A stretch of 64,000 nucleotides of DNA from DASWTL01 sp035575925 (GTDB lineage Bacteria > Bacteroidota > Bacteroidia > Sphingobacteriales > Sphingobacteriaceae), in NCBI GenBank assembly GCA_035575925.1, contig DATLXK010000027.1, forward strand, positions 1-64,000, read 5' to 3'. Numbering within the stretch: position 1 is the first letter of the stretch; every line of letters starts with the position of its first letter. Position numbers and translations under genes: made by a program. The notes beneath the pieces are model-generated. The model was not told the origin of the DNA. It was given only the letters and a program-made list of their open reading frames with translations, and made no database searches. Below, piece after piece: positions 36,996 to 46,595 of this stretch.

Positions 36996-38264
36996 CTAAA
37001 GAGCAGGAACACCGCTTGTAACAACAGGTACGGGGTCTGTCAAACCATTAAGATCATAATATACTCTGCCGCCTTTAATGGTTATTTCACATTCAAATTT
37101 CTTATTACCTGTCATACGCTCTCCCCGCTGATCCCAAAATCCAAAACTGCCTTCCCGTATCCTAAGTATAGACACATCGCCTTCAGATCCTGCAGACAGA
37201 TTACCTAATTCAGGTCTTCTTATTACTTGTGCAGGTTTCCACGTTACGGCATTAATAACCCCGGGTACATCCATACCCAACGCCAGAAACTTGGCCATTA
37301 CACTAAGAATATCTTTCATAGAAGCATTCATACTTCCACCATGATGATCTGTGGCAATTACATCCGGAAAGAACCCTTCTCTGGCAGCCGGCTTTGCATG
37401 CGCATATAAAAAGCTTGCACCTCCATAACCTACATCCCACACAATTCCTCTTTTTTGTGCTGCAAAAACAAATGGTCTTACTTTTTTAGTTGCGGGATCT
37501 ATTATTGATTCCCTCCCTGCGCCTCCCCCACCGAAAGTATGTGTGTAAATATCGCCGGGGCGCAATTTTTTCATGGTAAGCTCCTCCAAAGAGAGTCCTC
37601 CTCCTCCAAAATCAATCATTACGGGCCCATTATTTGACAACCGGCTGGCAGCAAGCGCACGATCTATAGGGATCCAGTCAGCACCGTTATAATGCGCTAC
37701 CTTGAAACCAATTATATGCTCTTTATATTTTTTTGCTATTTCAGCCGTCAGGCGTGCATCCATATCACTTGTATCCTGCTCAAATTTGCCTCCCCGCATC
37801 CCCTCCCCTACAATATTCAGAAAAGAAAGCACCCGGGTTTTTGACCGGTCGATAGTTTGTTCTTTGAATTTTTCAAATGATTTCCATCCCGCACTTCCGG
37901 CATCTACTACTGTTGTTATTCCACTACGAAATGAAAAGCCATCAGGAGGAATGGCATAAAAGCTATTACGTAAATACAAATCCGGCTCGGTACCGAAAAA
38001 ATTATGAGTATGCATATCAATAATACCCGGCACAACATATAAACCCGCGGCATTTACAACTCTTGTCCCCTGCTTTGCATCAATAGTTTTTGCTACAAGA
38101 GCAATCTTTCCTTCCCTGCTAATAGCCACATCCATCTTTCCATTAATCTTATTCCTGGGATCAATTACGTGTCCTCCTTTAATTACCACAGCATATTGTT
38201 GTGTTTGTGCGATCGCCCCGTTCAGAGTGAAAAAGCAAAGCATCAACATCGTTATTTTCTTCAT
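36996..38264 (-). CDS. exported amidohydrolase/deacetylase-family metallohydrolase, paralogue 3
   Basis: The 422 residues have a signal peptide (MKKITMLMLCFFTLNGAIAQ) and the same barrel as paralogues 1, 2 and 4. HTH occurs in PGIIDMHTH, the Lys in GFKVAHYNG, the His in IYTHTFGG, and the Asp/His pair in TDHHGGSMN. The second His after the Asp and the glycine-rich loop AFGGGGAGRE-like insertion set this copy apart. It lies 34 bases after the PLP enzyme at 38299-39876 and completes that two-gene transcript. A 220-base spacer without a visible gene or terminator separates it from SusC. Confidence 0.85.
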   Translation of the reverse strand: MKKITMLMLCFFTLNGAIAQTQQYAVVIKGGHVIDPRNKINGKMDVAISREGKIALVAKTIDAKQGTRVVNAAGLYVVPGIIDMHTHNFFGTEPDLYLRNSFYAIPPDGFSFRSGITTVVDAGSAGWKSFEKFKEQTIDRSKTRVLSFLNIVGEGMRGGKFEQDTSDMDARLTAEIAKKYKEHIIGFKVAHYNGADWIPIDRALAASRLSNNGPVMIDFGGGGLSLEELTMKKLRPGDIYTHTFGGGGAGRESIIDPATKKVRPFVFAAQKRGIVWDVGYGGASFLYAHAKPAAREGFFPDVIATDHHGGSMNASMKDILSVMAKFLALGMDVPGVINAVTWKPAQVIRRPELGNLSAGSEGDVSILRIREGSFGFWDQRGERMTGNKKFECEITIKGGRVYYDLNGLTDPVPVVTSGVPAL

Positions 38265-38298
38265 TATATTATTTAAGGTGTCTGTATTAATTTAAAGA

Positions 38299-39876
38299 TT
38301 ATGACCGGTAAGTACGGCGTTTAGCCTTCCAGGCTGCCATCCCATATTCACCCATGCTTACTTTTCCTTCCATGGTATCTCCGCTCACAGTGCCTGTAAA
38401 TTCAAAATTAAGACGCACGCCCTGACGCGTATATGAACTTCTTATCATGATTTCACGACCATATAATGTCCCGGTAAGGTCCCGTGCACCAAAACCTGCA
38501 GTATGAGTGCCCAATAATTCATTCGCTTTCTGCTCCAACATCAGTGTTTGATCCACTGTGCTTGCAGCAAACTTCATTTCAAGATCCCATTGACCGGTCA
38601 GATCGAAGGCGGCAGCACCGCCTTGCCTTTTTATTTTTGGCGGATTTGCCAGCACACTGTAAACCCGGTCTGCAATAAGTTTTTCTTCACCGGATCCCAG
38701 TTGGGAAATATTTATGCTGATATTCGGACGAAGGTTTGGCGGGAAAGGCAGAAAGCTTCCTGCACCGCCTACTGCAATACGCGGATTTCCGTCCCAGAGC
38801 AATTGCTCAACATCCTGCCCGGTAAGGGAAATCTGCTCCATATCCCACTGTACATTAAGCGAAGGTGAACGATTAGAACGTCCCTGTGGTTCGTTGATCG
38901 ACACTTTAACTCCTGGTATCTTTTCCAGGCGACGGGAAATTGTATTAAGACCCGACATCCATACCTTCCATTCCTGCGCATGATCGCGTTTGAACCACAT
39001 TTCTACTGCAGTAAGCATTCCGACAATTTCTTCGCGGCCAACCTTAAACCCCCGCCCAAACCCGTGATGAGGGGCAGTAGTGATCCTGGAGGCCTGAATT
39101 AAATCTTTACGACCAATTAACAGACCTGCACACTGAGGGCCTCTCAGATATTTTCCGCCACTGTATGCCACAAGATCCGCACCCTGTAGTAAATGCGGGT
39201 TAGGCACTTCCAGGCCTTCAGCAGCAGCATCCACAAGAATCGGAACACCCATGGGCTTAGCGATAGAAGAGATTTCTTTCAGGGATAATGGTCCATTTTC
39301 AGACCGGCTGCCGGCAAGAATGAGTATCATAGCGGTTCTGGGGCCCAATGCTGCTCTTAGATCATCTGTTGTGGTTACCTCAACCATACGTACCCCTACA
39401 GCTTTTGCTGCCGTATCATAAGCACTTCGAGAATATGAAGTTATAATTACTTCATCTTTCATTCCGGTAAGGTCAGGTATTTGCCAGGCTTTATCCGGAT
39501 CTCCTCCCGTAACACATCCCGCTGTACCGGCTGTTATGGCCGCAGACGCTCCAGCGCTAACAAATCCCCACTCTGCACCGGTTAGTTGTGCCAGTCTGTC
39601 TCCAACCTTATCCATTAACTCATCTATTTGTACATATTCCTTTGTTGCATCATCCATTGCCTGCTGTACTTCAGGCAGTATCCGGCTTGCACCAACAATG
39701 GTTACCGTACCACGGGCATTAATAACAGGGCGAACTCCCAATAATGTGTAAATACTTTTTGAGGATTTCTGTAAAGATGATGTTGGTGACGCTAACGCAG
39801 AATGCCACGAACTTCCAATAACGGTGCCGGCTAAAGGCAATGCTGTTAATCCCTTTATTACTTCTCTTCGCTTCAT
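38299..39876 (-). CDS. Tat-exported PLP-dependent SelA/DgaE-like enzyme with an extra C-terminal beta domain, paralogue 2
   Basis: I start at the ATG at 39876 (MKRREVIKGLTALPLAGTVI), a twin-arginine leader; the open frame upstream adds 12 residues that would bury it. The PLP domain has Asp216 (VPILVDAAAE) and Lys242 in YSGGKYLRGPQCAG. After about residue 424 comes a 100-residue beta-rich domain (DLTGQWDLEMKFAAST, MLEQKANELLGTHTAGFG, RDLTGTLYGREIMIRSS, FTGTVSGDTMEGKVSMGEYG). It resembles the small barrel modules attached to exported amidohydrolases and PLP enzymes in Acidobacteria and Planctomycetes. The other two paralogues lack it. It is upstream of amidohydrolase 3 in a two-gene transcript, divergent from a beta-propeller gene. 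Confidence 0.82.
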   Translation of the reverse strand: MKRREVIKGLTALPLAGTVIGSSWHSALASPTSSLQKSSKSIYTLLGVRPVINARGTVTIVGASRILPEVQQAMDDATKEYVQIDELMDKVGDRLAQLTGAEWGFVSAGASAAITAGTAGCVTGGDPDKAWQIPDLTGMKDEVIITSYSRSAYDTAAKAVGVRMVEVTTTDDLRAALGPRTAMILILAGSRSENGPLSLKEISSIAKPMGVPILVDAAAEGLEVPNPHLLQGADLVAYSGGKYLRGPQCAGLLIGRKDLIQASRITTAPHHGFGRGFKVGREEIVGMLTAVEMWFKRDHAQEWKVWMSGLNTISRRLEKIPGVKVSINEPQGRSNRSPSLNVQWDMEQISLTGQDVEQLLWDGNPRIAVGGAGSFLPFPPNLRPNISINISQLGSGEEKLIADRVYSVLANPPKIKRQGGAAAFDLTGQWDLEMKFAASTVDQTLMLEQKANELLGTHTAGFGARDLTGTLYGREIMIRSSYTRQGVRLNFEFTGTVSGDTMEGKVSMGEYGMAAWKAKRRTYRS

Positions 39877-40063
39877 ATTAAGCTTTGTATATAACGAAAT
39901 GGGAAAGTACAATTTAAAGAGTTAAATTTGACATGTATTCCCTATATAAAGATAAAATAAAGGAGAATTAAAATAGCAATTCTTACTTTAATTTTTTTCC
40001 CAGCATAGGGGATAGCGCCATGTTTTACTCATAACAAGAGTTATTATGTACAACCTAATCCTG

Positions 40064-41533
40064 ATGCGAAAAAATCATTTTTATTTTTTTAAAGTCTTTT
40101 TCACTTTCCTTTTATTAGTAACACATTCGTTTTTTATAAATGCGCAAGAAACAACCCGTGCCAGCAATACAAGACCAGCACCAATTGTTAAAACACCTAC
40201 TGCCTTAAGATCTGATGTATTTGTAGAGAAAGTAATGGATGTAGGGCCTCTGGGAGTCCGGCTGCTAAGAAATCCAAAGACAGGGGAATTTTGGTATACT
40301 GCCTTTGATGGAAGTGTGTTTCGTATTAAGGGGTTTGATACAAAATATGCTAAAACTGAGAAAGTGTTTTCGTCCGATGATCATGGAATTTCCCGTTTGC
40401 AAGGTGCCGCTTTTTATAAAAATACGCTTTTTCTTTGCGGTAATATGAGTGCAAATAATGGAAAGGGAACCAAAGGCAGAATGGTAAGGTACGACCTAAA
40501 CCGTTCCCGACCGGTAATGAATGAAGTATTTAATACGGTGGAGTATGGTACTAATGCAACTACGTATGACCATGGATGGAATGCTTTAGAGATCAGTCCG
40601 GATGGTAAGTTTATTTATGTAAATACCGGTGCCCGAACCGATCATGGAGAAGTGCAGGATAATCAGGGTGCCTATCCAAATGCCCGTGACAATGCGTTGA
40701 CAGCTAAAATATATCGGTTTCCGATTAAAACAAAAAATTTACTCCTGGTTGATGATCTTACTAAAATGAAAGCTGAAGGATATATTTTTGCGGAGGGGGT
40801 ACGAAATGCTTTTGATATTGCCTTTGACGGCTCAGGCAAACTGTTTGGAGTTTCAAACTCCCCGGATTATGATATGCCTGAAGAAATGTATTGGATAAGG
40901 AAGGGGCATCATTATGGTTTTCCATGGGTTGTTGGCGGGATCGTAAATCCGCAGCAATATCCTGATTGGAAACCAAACCCTGCAACTGACCCTTTTATCA
41001 GCCCTGGCGCACATGCCTGGGTGGTGGGATATTTTCGTAATGATCGTGACTTTCCCAAAGCACCTGCCGGAGTTAAATTTTCGCCCGGGATACAAAACCT
41101 GGGCCCTGCGGCTAATGAATATCGTGAAGTATCAACAGGTAAAATTGTAGATGGAGATTCAACACGGGTGCCCGTCAGCACATTTAATGCACATTGTGTT
41201 CCTATGGGCCTGCTTTTTGATATTAAGAAATCCCTTGCAGATGATCTTAAAGGAGACGCATTTGTATTTCGTTATGGAGGAGGCAGAGCAAGTTCCACAA
41301 ATGCATTGTTAAAAGAAGGTAGAGATCTGCTGCATCTGGATATGTCATACAATGCTACAGCGGATAATTTTTACACCAGGACCACGCGGATCGTTGAGAA
41401 CTTCAATGCTCCTGTGGATGCTGTTATCGCAGGAAATAAAGTGTATGTACTTGAATACGCAGGTAGTGAACCCGGCGGCAGGATCTGGAAAATAACGCTT
41501 CCTCAGGATAAAAAGAGACCTTCTAAAAAGTAG
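40064..41533 (+). CDS. exported PQQ-dependent-sugar-dehydrogenase-like beta-propeller protein
   Basis: The start at 40064 opens a signal peptide (MRKNHFYFFKVFFTFLLL); an ATG 18 bases upstream is in frame but makes a poorer leader. The ~490 residues form a GSDH/sorbosone-dehydrogenase-type six-blade propeller. The first blades are WYTAFDGSVFRIKGF and LQGAAFYKNTLFLCGN. A central conserved HGWNALEISPDGKFIYVNTGARTDHGE contains a His at the expected catalytic place. AEGVRNAFDIAFD and HHYGFPWVVGG follow. It has no haem domain, so it must pass electrons to a separate cytochrome. It is convergent with the haem-fused relative at 41568-43361 and divergent from PLP enzyme 2. Whether it binds PQQ is untested. 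Confidence 0.78.
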   Translation: MRKNHFYFFKVFFTFLLLVTHSFFINAQETTRASNTRPAPIVKTPTALRSDVFVEKVMDVGPLGVRLLRNPKTGEFWYTAFDGSVFRIKGFDTKYAKTEKVFSSDDHGISRLQGAAFYKNTLFLCGNMSANNGKGTKGRMVRYDLNRSRPVMNEVFNTVEYGTNATTYDHGWNALEISPDGKFIYVNTGARTDHGEVQDNQGAYPNARDNALTAKIYRFPIKTKNLLLVDDLTKMKAEGYIFAEGVRNAFDIAFDGSGKLFGVSNSPDYDMPEEMYWIRKGHHYGFPWVVGGIVNPQQYPDWKPNPATDPFISPGAHAWVVGYFRNDRDFPKAPAGVKFSPGIQNLGPAANEYREVSTGKIVDGDSTRVPVSTFNAHCVPMGLLFDIKKSLADDLKGDAFVFRYGGGRASSTNALLKEGRDLLHLDMSYNATADNFYTRTTRIVENFNAPVDAVIAGNKVYVLEYAGSEPGGRIWKITLPQDKKRPSKK

Positions 41534-41567
41534 TATCGATTGAATTATAGTAAGAATTTTTTTATCC

Positions 41568-43361
41568 TTATTTTTTAACGATTGATTTTCGTACCGCTGC
41601 CACCTCTGCAGAAGTTACTGCATCAGATGTGTTTTCGAAATTACTCCTTATAAAGGTTAATACTTCGGCAATTTCCTCGTCTTTCAGGAAGCTACCGTGG
41701 GCGGGCATAACTTCGTTATACGGTTGTCCTTTAACCTGAATTGGACCTTGAAGGCCATTTAAAACAATGCTTATCAATCTTTTTTTATCATTATTTACCC
41801 ATTCTGATTGATTAAGGGGAGGAAACCGGGTTCCATCACCTTTGCCATCTCTCTGATGGCAAGATCCGCAATAGGTATTGTATACCCTGGAGGCATTAAT
41901 GGGTTTTCCTTTATCAAGATTGTCCTTGATTTCATCAGGTGTTTTTAAATTCGATGCAGTTAATTTACGCTTTGCCATTGAACCTAACTGTGCAGTACCA
42001 AACGCACCCTTATTTCCTTTAAACATAACGCGCCAAATCTTACCTTTCTCTGTATCACTTATATACAAAGACCCGTCAGGGCCTTCAGCCAGGCCCATTG
42101 GCCGATAAGCGGCATTACTTACATTCGCTATCACATCAATTCCTGCAAAACCATCAGCAAATACCTCCCAGGGGCCGGAAGGCATTCCATTTTTAAATGG
42201 AACAAAGGCAATAATATAACCGGCTTGAGGATATGGAGCTCGGTTTGTAGCACCATGAAACGCAATAAAAGCACCATTTTTATAACGCACCGGAAACTGA
42301 TTTCCTTTATAGAATAGTATGTCATTAGGAGCAAAGTGGCCAGGGAACCCAATTAAAGGTTTCGGGAGTTTGGAAGAATTTCCTTCCTTCTTTTTATCGC
42401 CACCATACTCCGGGTTTAACAACTTCTTCCCTTTTATCTGATCATAGTAATAATAAGGCCATCCTCCGTCAAATCCTTTTTTTATCTTAAAAAATTCCTC
42501 CGCAGGCAGCATAGCACTCTCCCACGGACTGTACATGGCAGGCCATAATACTCTGAAATCATCACGCCCATGATTCACGGCATATAACGACTTACTAAAA
42601 TTATCCCATTCCATGGCAACAATACTTCTTAACCCGGTAGCGTATTTAACTCCGTCAGCTTGTTTCTGACCGGTTTTATTTTCATTAAACATCCATATTC
42701 CGCCATGATCTTTTAAAAGGGGACAGCCCTGATCTATAGAATGGGGTTGCCCTATTCCGGGAGAGCCCGGACGCCTGTTTAATTCCTGGCAGTTGTTAGA
42801 TCCCGCACCCCATCCGACATACATATTTCCTTTACCGTCAAATGCAATAGGCTTGGTTTGATGCTCATGGTACGGCGGATCATCAACTACGATAGTATCC
42901 ATTTTACTATCAGGAACCAGTTGTCCTGGCTTTAGCTTATGACGGTAAACCATTAGTTCTGAACTGAAATACAAAAATCCGTTATATATTTTCATGGCAG
43001 TTCCGTAGCTGCGTCCCTCATATTGACCGAAAGGTGTTATAATATCTGCTTTCCCATCATTGTTTACATCACGCAGGGCAACATTACCAAATCCACCATT
43101 TCTATCATGGTTTCTCGACTTAACATAAATATCCCCATTACTATTCACTGCAAGATGCCTGGACTGACCTTTAAGGCTATCTACCACAACCAACGCTTGA
43201 AATCCGCCAGGCAAATAAAGTCCACCATTATCCGGATCGGCAAGAGGCAAATCAGGATAAGTTTTATATTGGGCAAAACCCATAACTATTAAAAAAAGAA
43301 CCGGAAAAATAATATAGATTCTCGATACCCGGGAACGATAAAAAGCTTTTATATTGATCAT
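41568..43361 (-). CDS. exported beta-propeller dehydrogenase fused to a C-terminal cytochrome c domain
   Basis: The 597 residues have an N-terminal membrane segment or uncleaved leader (about 14-32), a GSDH-like propeller (about 45-460) and a monohaem domain. The propeller holds HLAVNSNGDIYVKSRNH, AFDGKGNMYVGWGAGSNNCQ, GLRSIVAMEWDNFSKSLYAVNHGRDD and MGLAEGPDGSLYISD. The haem domain has CGSCHQRDGKGDG near 500 and a distal Met in NEVMPAHGSFL. It oxidises an alcohol, aldose or aldehyde group in the periplasm and passes electrons through its own haem. It lies between the single-domain propeller and the LldP permease and has its own upstream region, so it is probably monocistronic. Confidence 0.85.
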   Translation of the reverse strand: MINIKAFYRSRVSRIYIIFPVLFLIVMGFAQYKTYPDLPLADPDNGGLYLPGGFQALVVVDSLKGQSRHLAVNSNGDIYVKSRNHDRNGGFGNVALRDVNNDGKADIITPFGQYEGRSYGTAMKIYNGFLYFSSELMVYRHKLKPGQLVPDSKMDTIVVDDPPYHEHQTKPIAFDGKGNMYVGWGAGSNNCQELNRRPGSPGIGQPHSIDQGCPLLKDHGGIWMFNENKTGQKQADGVKYATGLRSIVAMEWDNFSKSLYAVNHGRDDFRVLWPAMYSPWESAMLPAEEFFKIKKGFDGGWPYYYYDQIKGKKLLNPEYGGDKKKEGNSSKLPKPLIGFPGHFAPNDILFYKGNQFPVRYKNGAFIAFHGATNRAPYPQAGYIIAFVPFKNGMPSGPWEVFADGFAGIDVIANVSNAAYRPMGLAEGPDGSLYISDTEKGKIWRVMFKGNKGAFGTAQLGSMAKRKLTASNLKTPDEIKDNLDKGKPINASRVYNTYCGSCHQRDGKGDGTRFPPLNQSEWVNNDKKRLISIVLNGLQGPIQVKGQPYNEVMPAHGSFLKDEEIAEVLTFIRSNFENTSDAVTSAEVAAVRKSIVKK

Positions 43362-43605
43362 AATAGATTTGTCAATCGTTATTGTTGATTAAAAACTTAA
43401 AGGATTTGAACACTATAATTGGGCGTATTCTTAATCCCTAAATTTCTGAAAATTCTTTAACATTTTACTATTTTTATTCTGTTTTAAGTCTTAATTTTTC
43501 TGTTAATTAACAACATCCTTAACTATGCTGTAAATACCTTCGGAAATGGTATTTTCAGGTGACTTATTTTACATCTAATATATACAACTATAATTCCTAA
43601 TTAAT

Positions 43606-45279
43606 ATGGAGATAATCTGGTCTCAAAATTACGATCCGCTTAACAATGCAGTATTATCAACCATGCTGGCAGCGTTACCCATAATTGTTTTACTGGGCTC
43701 AATAGCTGTTTTTCATATACGCATTCATTATGCGGCATTAGCAGGGTTAGCCGTAGCACTACTTGTTGCAATTTTTGTTTATAATATGCCGGGACAAGCA
43801 GCAGCAGCAACGACTATATACGGTGGCGCTTATGGATTGTTCCCCATTGGCTGGATAGTTTTAAACCTGATATTCTTGTATCAGCTTACGGTGAACAAAG
43901 GATTGTTTACCCTGATTAGAGAACATCTTTCTTCTATTGCCCCCGATCCCCGGATCCAGGTCATTCTAATTGCATTTTCATTCGGTGCTTTCTTTGAAGG
44001 TGCAGCCGGATTTGGTACACCGGTTGCTATCTCTGCAGCTATATTGATGCAGCTGGGTTTCAGACCGTTATCGGCTGCCGGACTTTCATTAATTGCCAAT
44101 ACTGCCCCTGTTGCCTTTGGTGCACTTGGTACTCCTATTATTGCACTATCTGCTGTAACCGGGATTGACATATTTAAGTTATCGGCCATGGTTGGACGAC
44201 AATTACCGTTTTTTTCAGTTTTAATTCCATTTTGGGTTGTATGGGCTATGTCAGGTCTCAGGGGTATGCTAGGTATCTGGCCGGCAGCGCTCACAGCTGG
44301 ATTATCGTTTGCGATATGTCAATATCTGGTATCTAATTTTCATGGTCCCTGGCTTGTTGATATTGTAGCATCGATCGTTTCTATTGTTTCACTCATTGTA
44401 CTTTTGCGATTCTGGAAACCTAAAACCCTATGGGAATTGCCTGATGTTGGAGATAATATCCCTGCTCAAATAAAAACATCATCAACATCGGCAAATAAAA
44501 AAGAAATGGTCCGCGCCTGGACTCCATGGCTTCTCCTGACTTTATTTGTTTTTGCCTGGGGGATACCCGCCGTAAAAAAATCATTAAATACCATATCTGC
44601 CCCGGAATATGAAGTTGCTCATTTACATAATATGGTTGTAAGAACTTCGCCTGTTGCTCCTGCCCCTACTGCAGAAAAACCATCCAAACCCGAAGAAGCT
44701 GTATTTAAGTTAAACTGGCTTTCAGCAACCGGCACGGGAATTCTTCTGGCTGCAATTATTGCAGGCCTTGTTATCGGCTGTTCACTATCAGAAATGCTTG
44801 ATACGTATATTAAAACTATATGGACTGTTCGTTTTTCGCTGATCACTATTGCAGCTATGCTGGCTTTGGGTTATGTAACCAAGTATTCAGGAGCTGATGC
44901 CACACTTGGCCTTGCGCTGGCTAAAACAGGTGTGCTGTATCCTTTTTTCGGAACCATGCTGGGATGGCTCGGCGTTGCACTTACAGGGTCTGACACCGCT
45001 TCCAATGTCCTCTTTGGCAGCCTTCAAACCATAACTGCAGAGCAAACCAATGTAAGCCCGGTACTTATGGCTTCAGCTAATACCTCTGGTGGGGTGATGG
45101 GTAAAATGGTTGATGCACAAAGCATAGTAGTAGCCAGTACGGCTACTAACTGGTATGGACATGAAGGGGAAATACTTCGGTACGTTTTCTTTCATAGCAT
45201 AGCGCTTGCCTCCCTGGTTGGGCTGTTAGTTTTTCTGCAAGCTTATGTAGTACCTTTTTCTAATATGGTGGTGAAATAG
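43606..45279 (+). CDS. LldP-family lactate/glycolate-type permease
   Basis: The 557 residues have at least 11 hydrophobic segments and the family-specific FSFGAFFEGAAGFGTPVAISAAIL motif (about 122-145). A matching second-half motif GVALTGSDTASNVLFGSLQ is also present. LldP transporters carry lactate, glycolate and similar 2-hydroxy acids with protons. The loop near residues 340-370, rich in Pro/Ala/Lys, is longer than I expect. No lactate dehydrogenase is adjacent. The gene sits inside the exported-enzyme island and may import a small acid released there. It ends at a strong bidirectional terminator. Confidence 0.92.
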   Translation: MEIIWSQNYDPLNNAVLSTMLAALPIIVLLGSIAVFHIRIHYAALAGLAVALLVAIFVYNMPGQAAAATTIYGGAYGLFPIGWIVLNLIFLYQLTVNKGLFTLIREHLSSIAPDPRIQVILIAFSFGAFFEGAAGFGTPVAISAAILMQLGFRPLSAAGLSLIANTAPVAFGALGTPIIALSAVTGIDIFKLSAMVGRQLPFFSVLIPFWVVWAMSGLRGMLGIWPAALTAGLSFAICQYLVSNFHGPWLVDIVASIVSIVSLIVLLRFWKPKTLWELPDVGDNIPAQIKTSSTSANKKEMVRAWTPWLLLTLFVFAWGIPAVKKSLNTISAPEYEVAHLHNMVVRTSPVAPAPTAEKPSKPEEAVFKLNWLSATGTGILLAAIIAGLVIGCSLSEMLDTYIKTIWTVRFSLITIAAMLALGYVTKYSGADATLGLALAKTGVLYPFFGTMLGWLGVALTGSDTASNVLFGSLQTITAEQTNVSPVLMASANTSGGVMGKMVDAQSIVVASTATNWYGHEGEILRYVFFHSIALASLVGLLVFLQAYVVPFSNMVVK

Positions 45280-45299
45280 AAAATCCGGGAATAAAAAAA

Positions 45300-45326
45300 C
45301 CCCTGATCGCATTCGCAGATCAGGGG
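45300..45326. terminator. bidirectional rho-independent terminator between lldP-type gene and PLP enzyme 3
   Basis: Arms CCCCTGATC (45300-45308) and GATCAGGGG (45318-45326) pair perfectly, with a short inner GC/GC pairing in the loop. An A-run lies on the left and a T-run on the right, so it can stop transcripts from both the forward permease gene and the convergent PLP-enzyme operon. Confidence 0.92.
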
Positions 45327-45353
45327 TTTTTTATTCTTATTAAACAGGAATTA

Positions 45354-46562
45354 TCAGGTTTTGGATAATTCTTCTTTAAGACGTTTTGCCAGTATTTTTT
45401 CTTCTCCGGGAATCATGACAAAAGTTGCGATCTGTATACTATTATTGCCGGGATTAATCTCAATAGATGGATTACCATTCCGAAGATTTAATTGCATCTG
45501 CTGAGTGGTTAATTTTATTACTTCCGGATCCCACTTAACTTCCAAAGTGGGAACATGATTGGCAAAAGGCGGAACAAAAGCCCGGGTAGAAACTCCCTTT
45601 ATGGTTTTTACCGTGTTTTCAATATGCGCTATCTGATTCTCCCACATCTTCCAATCCCTATCAGCGGTTTTAATAAACCGCTCAATGGCCACATATAATC
45701 CAAGTATTTCTTCTTTATTTACCTTATGTCCACGGCCAATAGTGTTCGCACGGGGAGCTGCGCTTAAACGGGCAGCAGCGATCAGATCTTTCTTACCCAT
45801 CAATATACCTGAACTTTGAGGTCCACGTATGGCTTTACCCCCCGAACAGCACACCAGATCAAAGCCCATGTCATTGAATTTCCATAGATTTTCAACAGGA
45901 GGTACATCTGCCGCCATATCGATCATGGTAGGAATATTATGTTTCCTAGCTATTCGTACCCATTCTTCATGATTGATCTTGCCGCTATTAGCAGTAGCAT
46001 TCAAAAAATGCATTAAAGCAGTTTTATCAGAGATCGTCCTCTCCAGCTCTTCTACCCCGTCTATCATGATCACTTTTACCCCGCAATTTGAAAATGCGTG
46101 ATTATAGCCAATCTCATGACCCTTTTGCATGATCACTTCCGTTTTCATACCCGTACCTTCCAGGTTAGGGATCATGGCGGCCTTTTTAGCATCCAGTCCT
46201 GATAACACACCGGCCATTCCGAGCATTAAAGCAGAGAACGCACCCGAAGTCACTGTAGCGGCCTCAGCATGAGTCCATTCAGCGATTTTAGCACCTACCT
46301 TATCCTGAAGCTCGTCAATCATGCAAAATGATTTAGAGGTATTCCGGATCGTGTCCAGCACTTCATCATGCATCAGGGAGCCCGTCATAAAAGTAATAGT
46401 TCCCCTGCCGTTAATAAATGTGCGCACTCCCAGTTCCTTAAACAGATCCCTTTTGGGGGAGGGCAAGGGTGACAAAACGGATCCAAGTGAATCTTTGCTT
46501 GATAAAACACCTCCTGCCAGAGGCAAAAGTGTTAATCCTTTAAGTAAATCTCTGCGCTTCAT
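45354..46562 (-). CDS. Tat-exported PLP-dependent SelA/DgaE-like enzyme, paralogue 3
   Basis: The 402 residues begin MKRRDLLKGLTLLPLAGGVL, a twin-arginine leader, then a fold-type I domain close to paralogue 1. Asp215 (PTMIDMAADV) and Lys243 in CSGGKAIRGPQSSG are conserved, as is GRGHKVNKEE. It is the last gene of the eight-gene operon that also encodes SMP-30, RidA, cytochrome c, amidohydrolase 4, RraA, a BASS symporter and an NTF2-like protein. That operon gives the strongest context for a periplasmic elimination step followed by imine clean-up. The exact reaction (ammonia-lyase, dehydratase or desulfhydrase) is not decidable from sequence. Confidence 0.82.
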   Translation of the reverse strand: MKRRDLLKGLTLLPLAGGVLSSKDSLGSVLSPLPSPKRDLFKELGVRTFINGRGTITFMTGSLMHDEVLDTIRNTSKSFCMIDELQDKVGAKIAEWTHAEAATVTSGAFSALMLGMAGVLSGLDAKKAAMIPNLEGTGMKTEVIMQKGHEIGYNHAFSNCGVKVIMIDGVEELERTISDKTALMHFLNATANSGKINHEEWVRIARKHNIPTMIDMAADVPPVENLWKFNDMGFDLVCCSGGKAIRGPQSSGILMGKKDLIAAARLSAAPRANTIGRGHKVNKEEILGLYVAIERFIKTADRDWKMWENQIAHIENTVKTIKGVSTRAFVPPFANHVPTLEVKWDPEVIKLTTQQMQLNLRNGNPSIEINPGNNSIQIATFVMIPGEEKILAKRLKEELSKT

Positions 46563-46595
46563 AAAGTATTATATTAATAGCTGTTATCTGTCAAG

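Noticed and set aside
43606..45279. Reading the LldP gene as proof of lactate utilisation
   Set aside because: No lactate dehydrogenase gene (LldD, LutABC or Dld) is in the window; the carrier family also moves other small acids.
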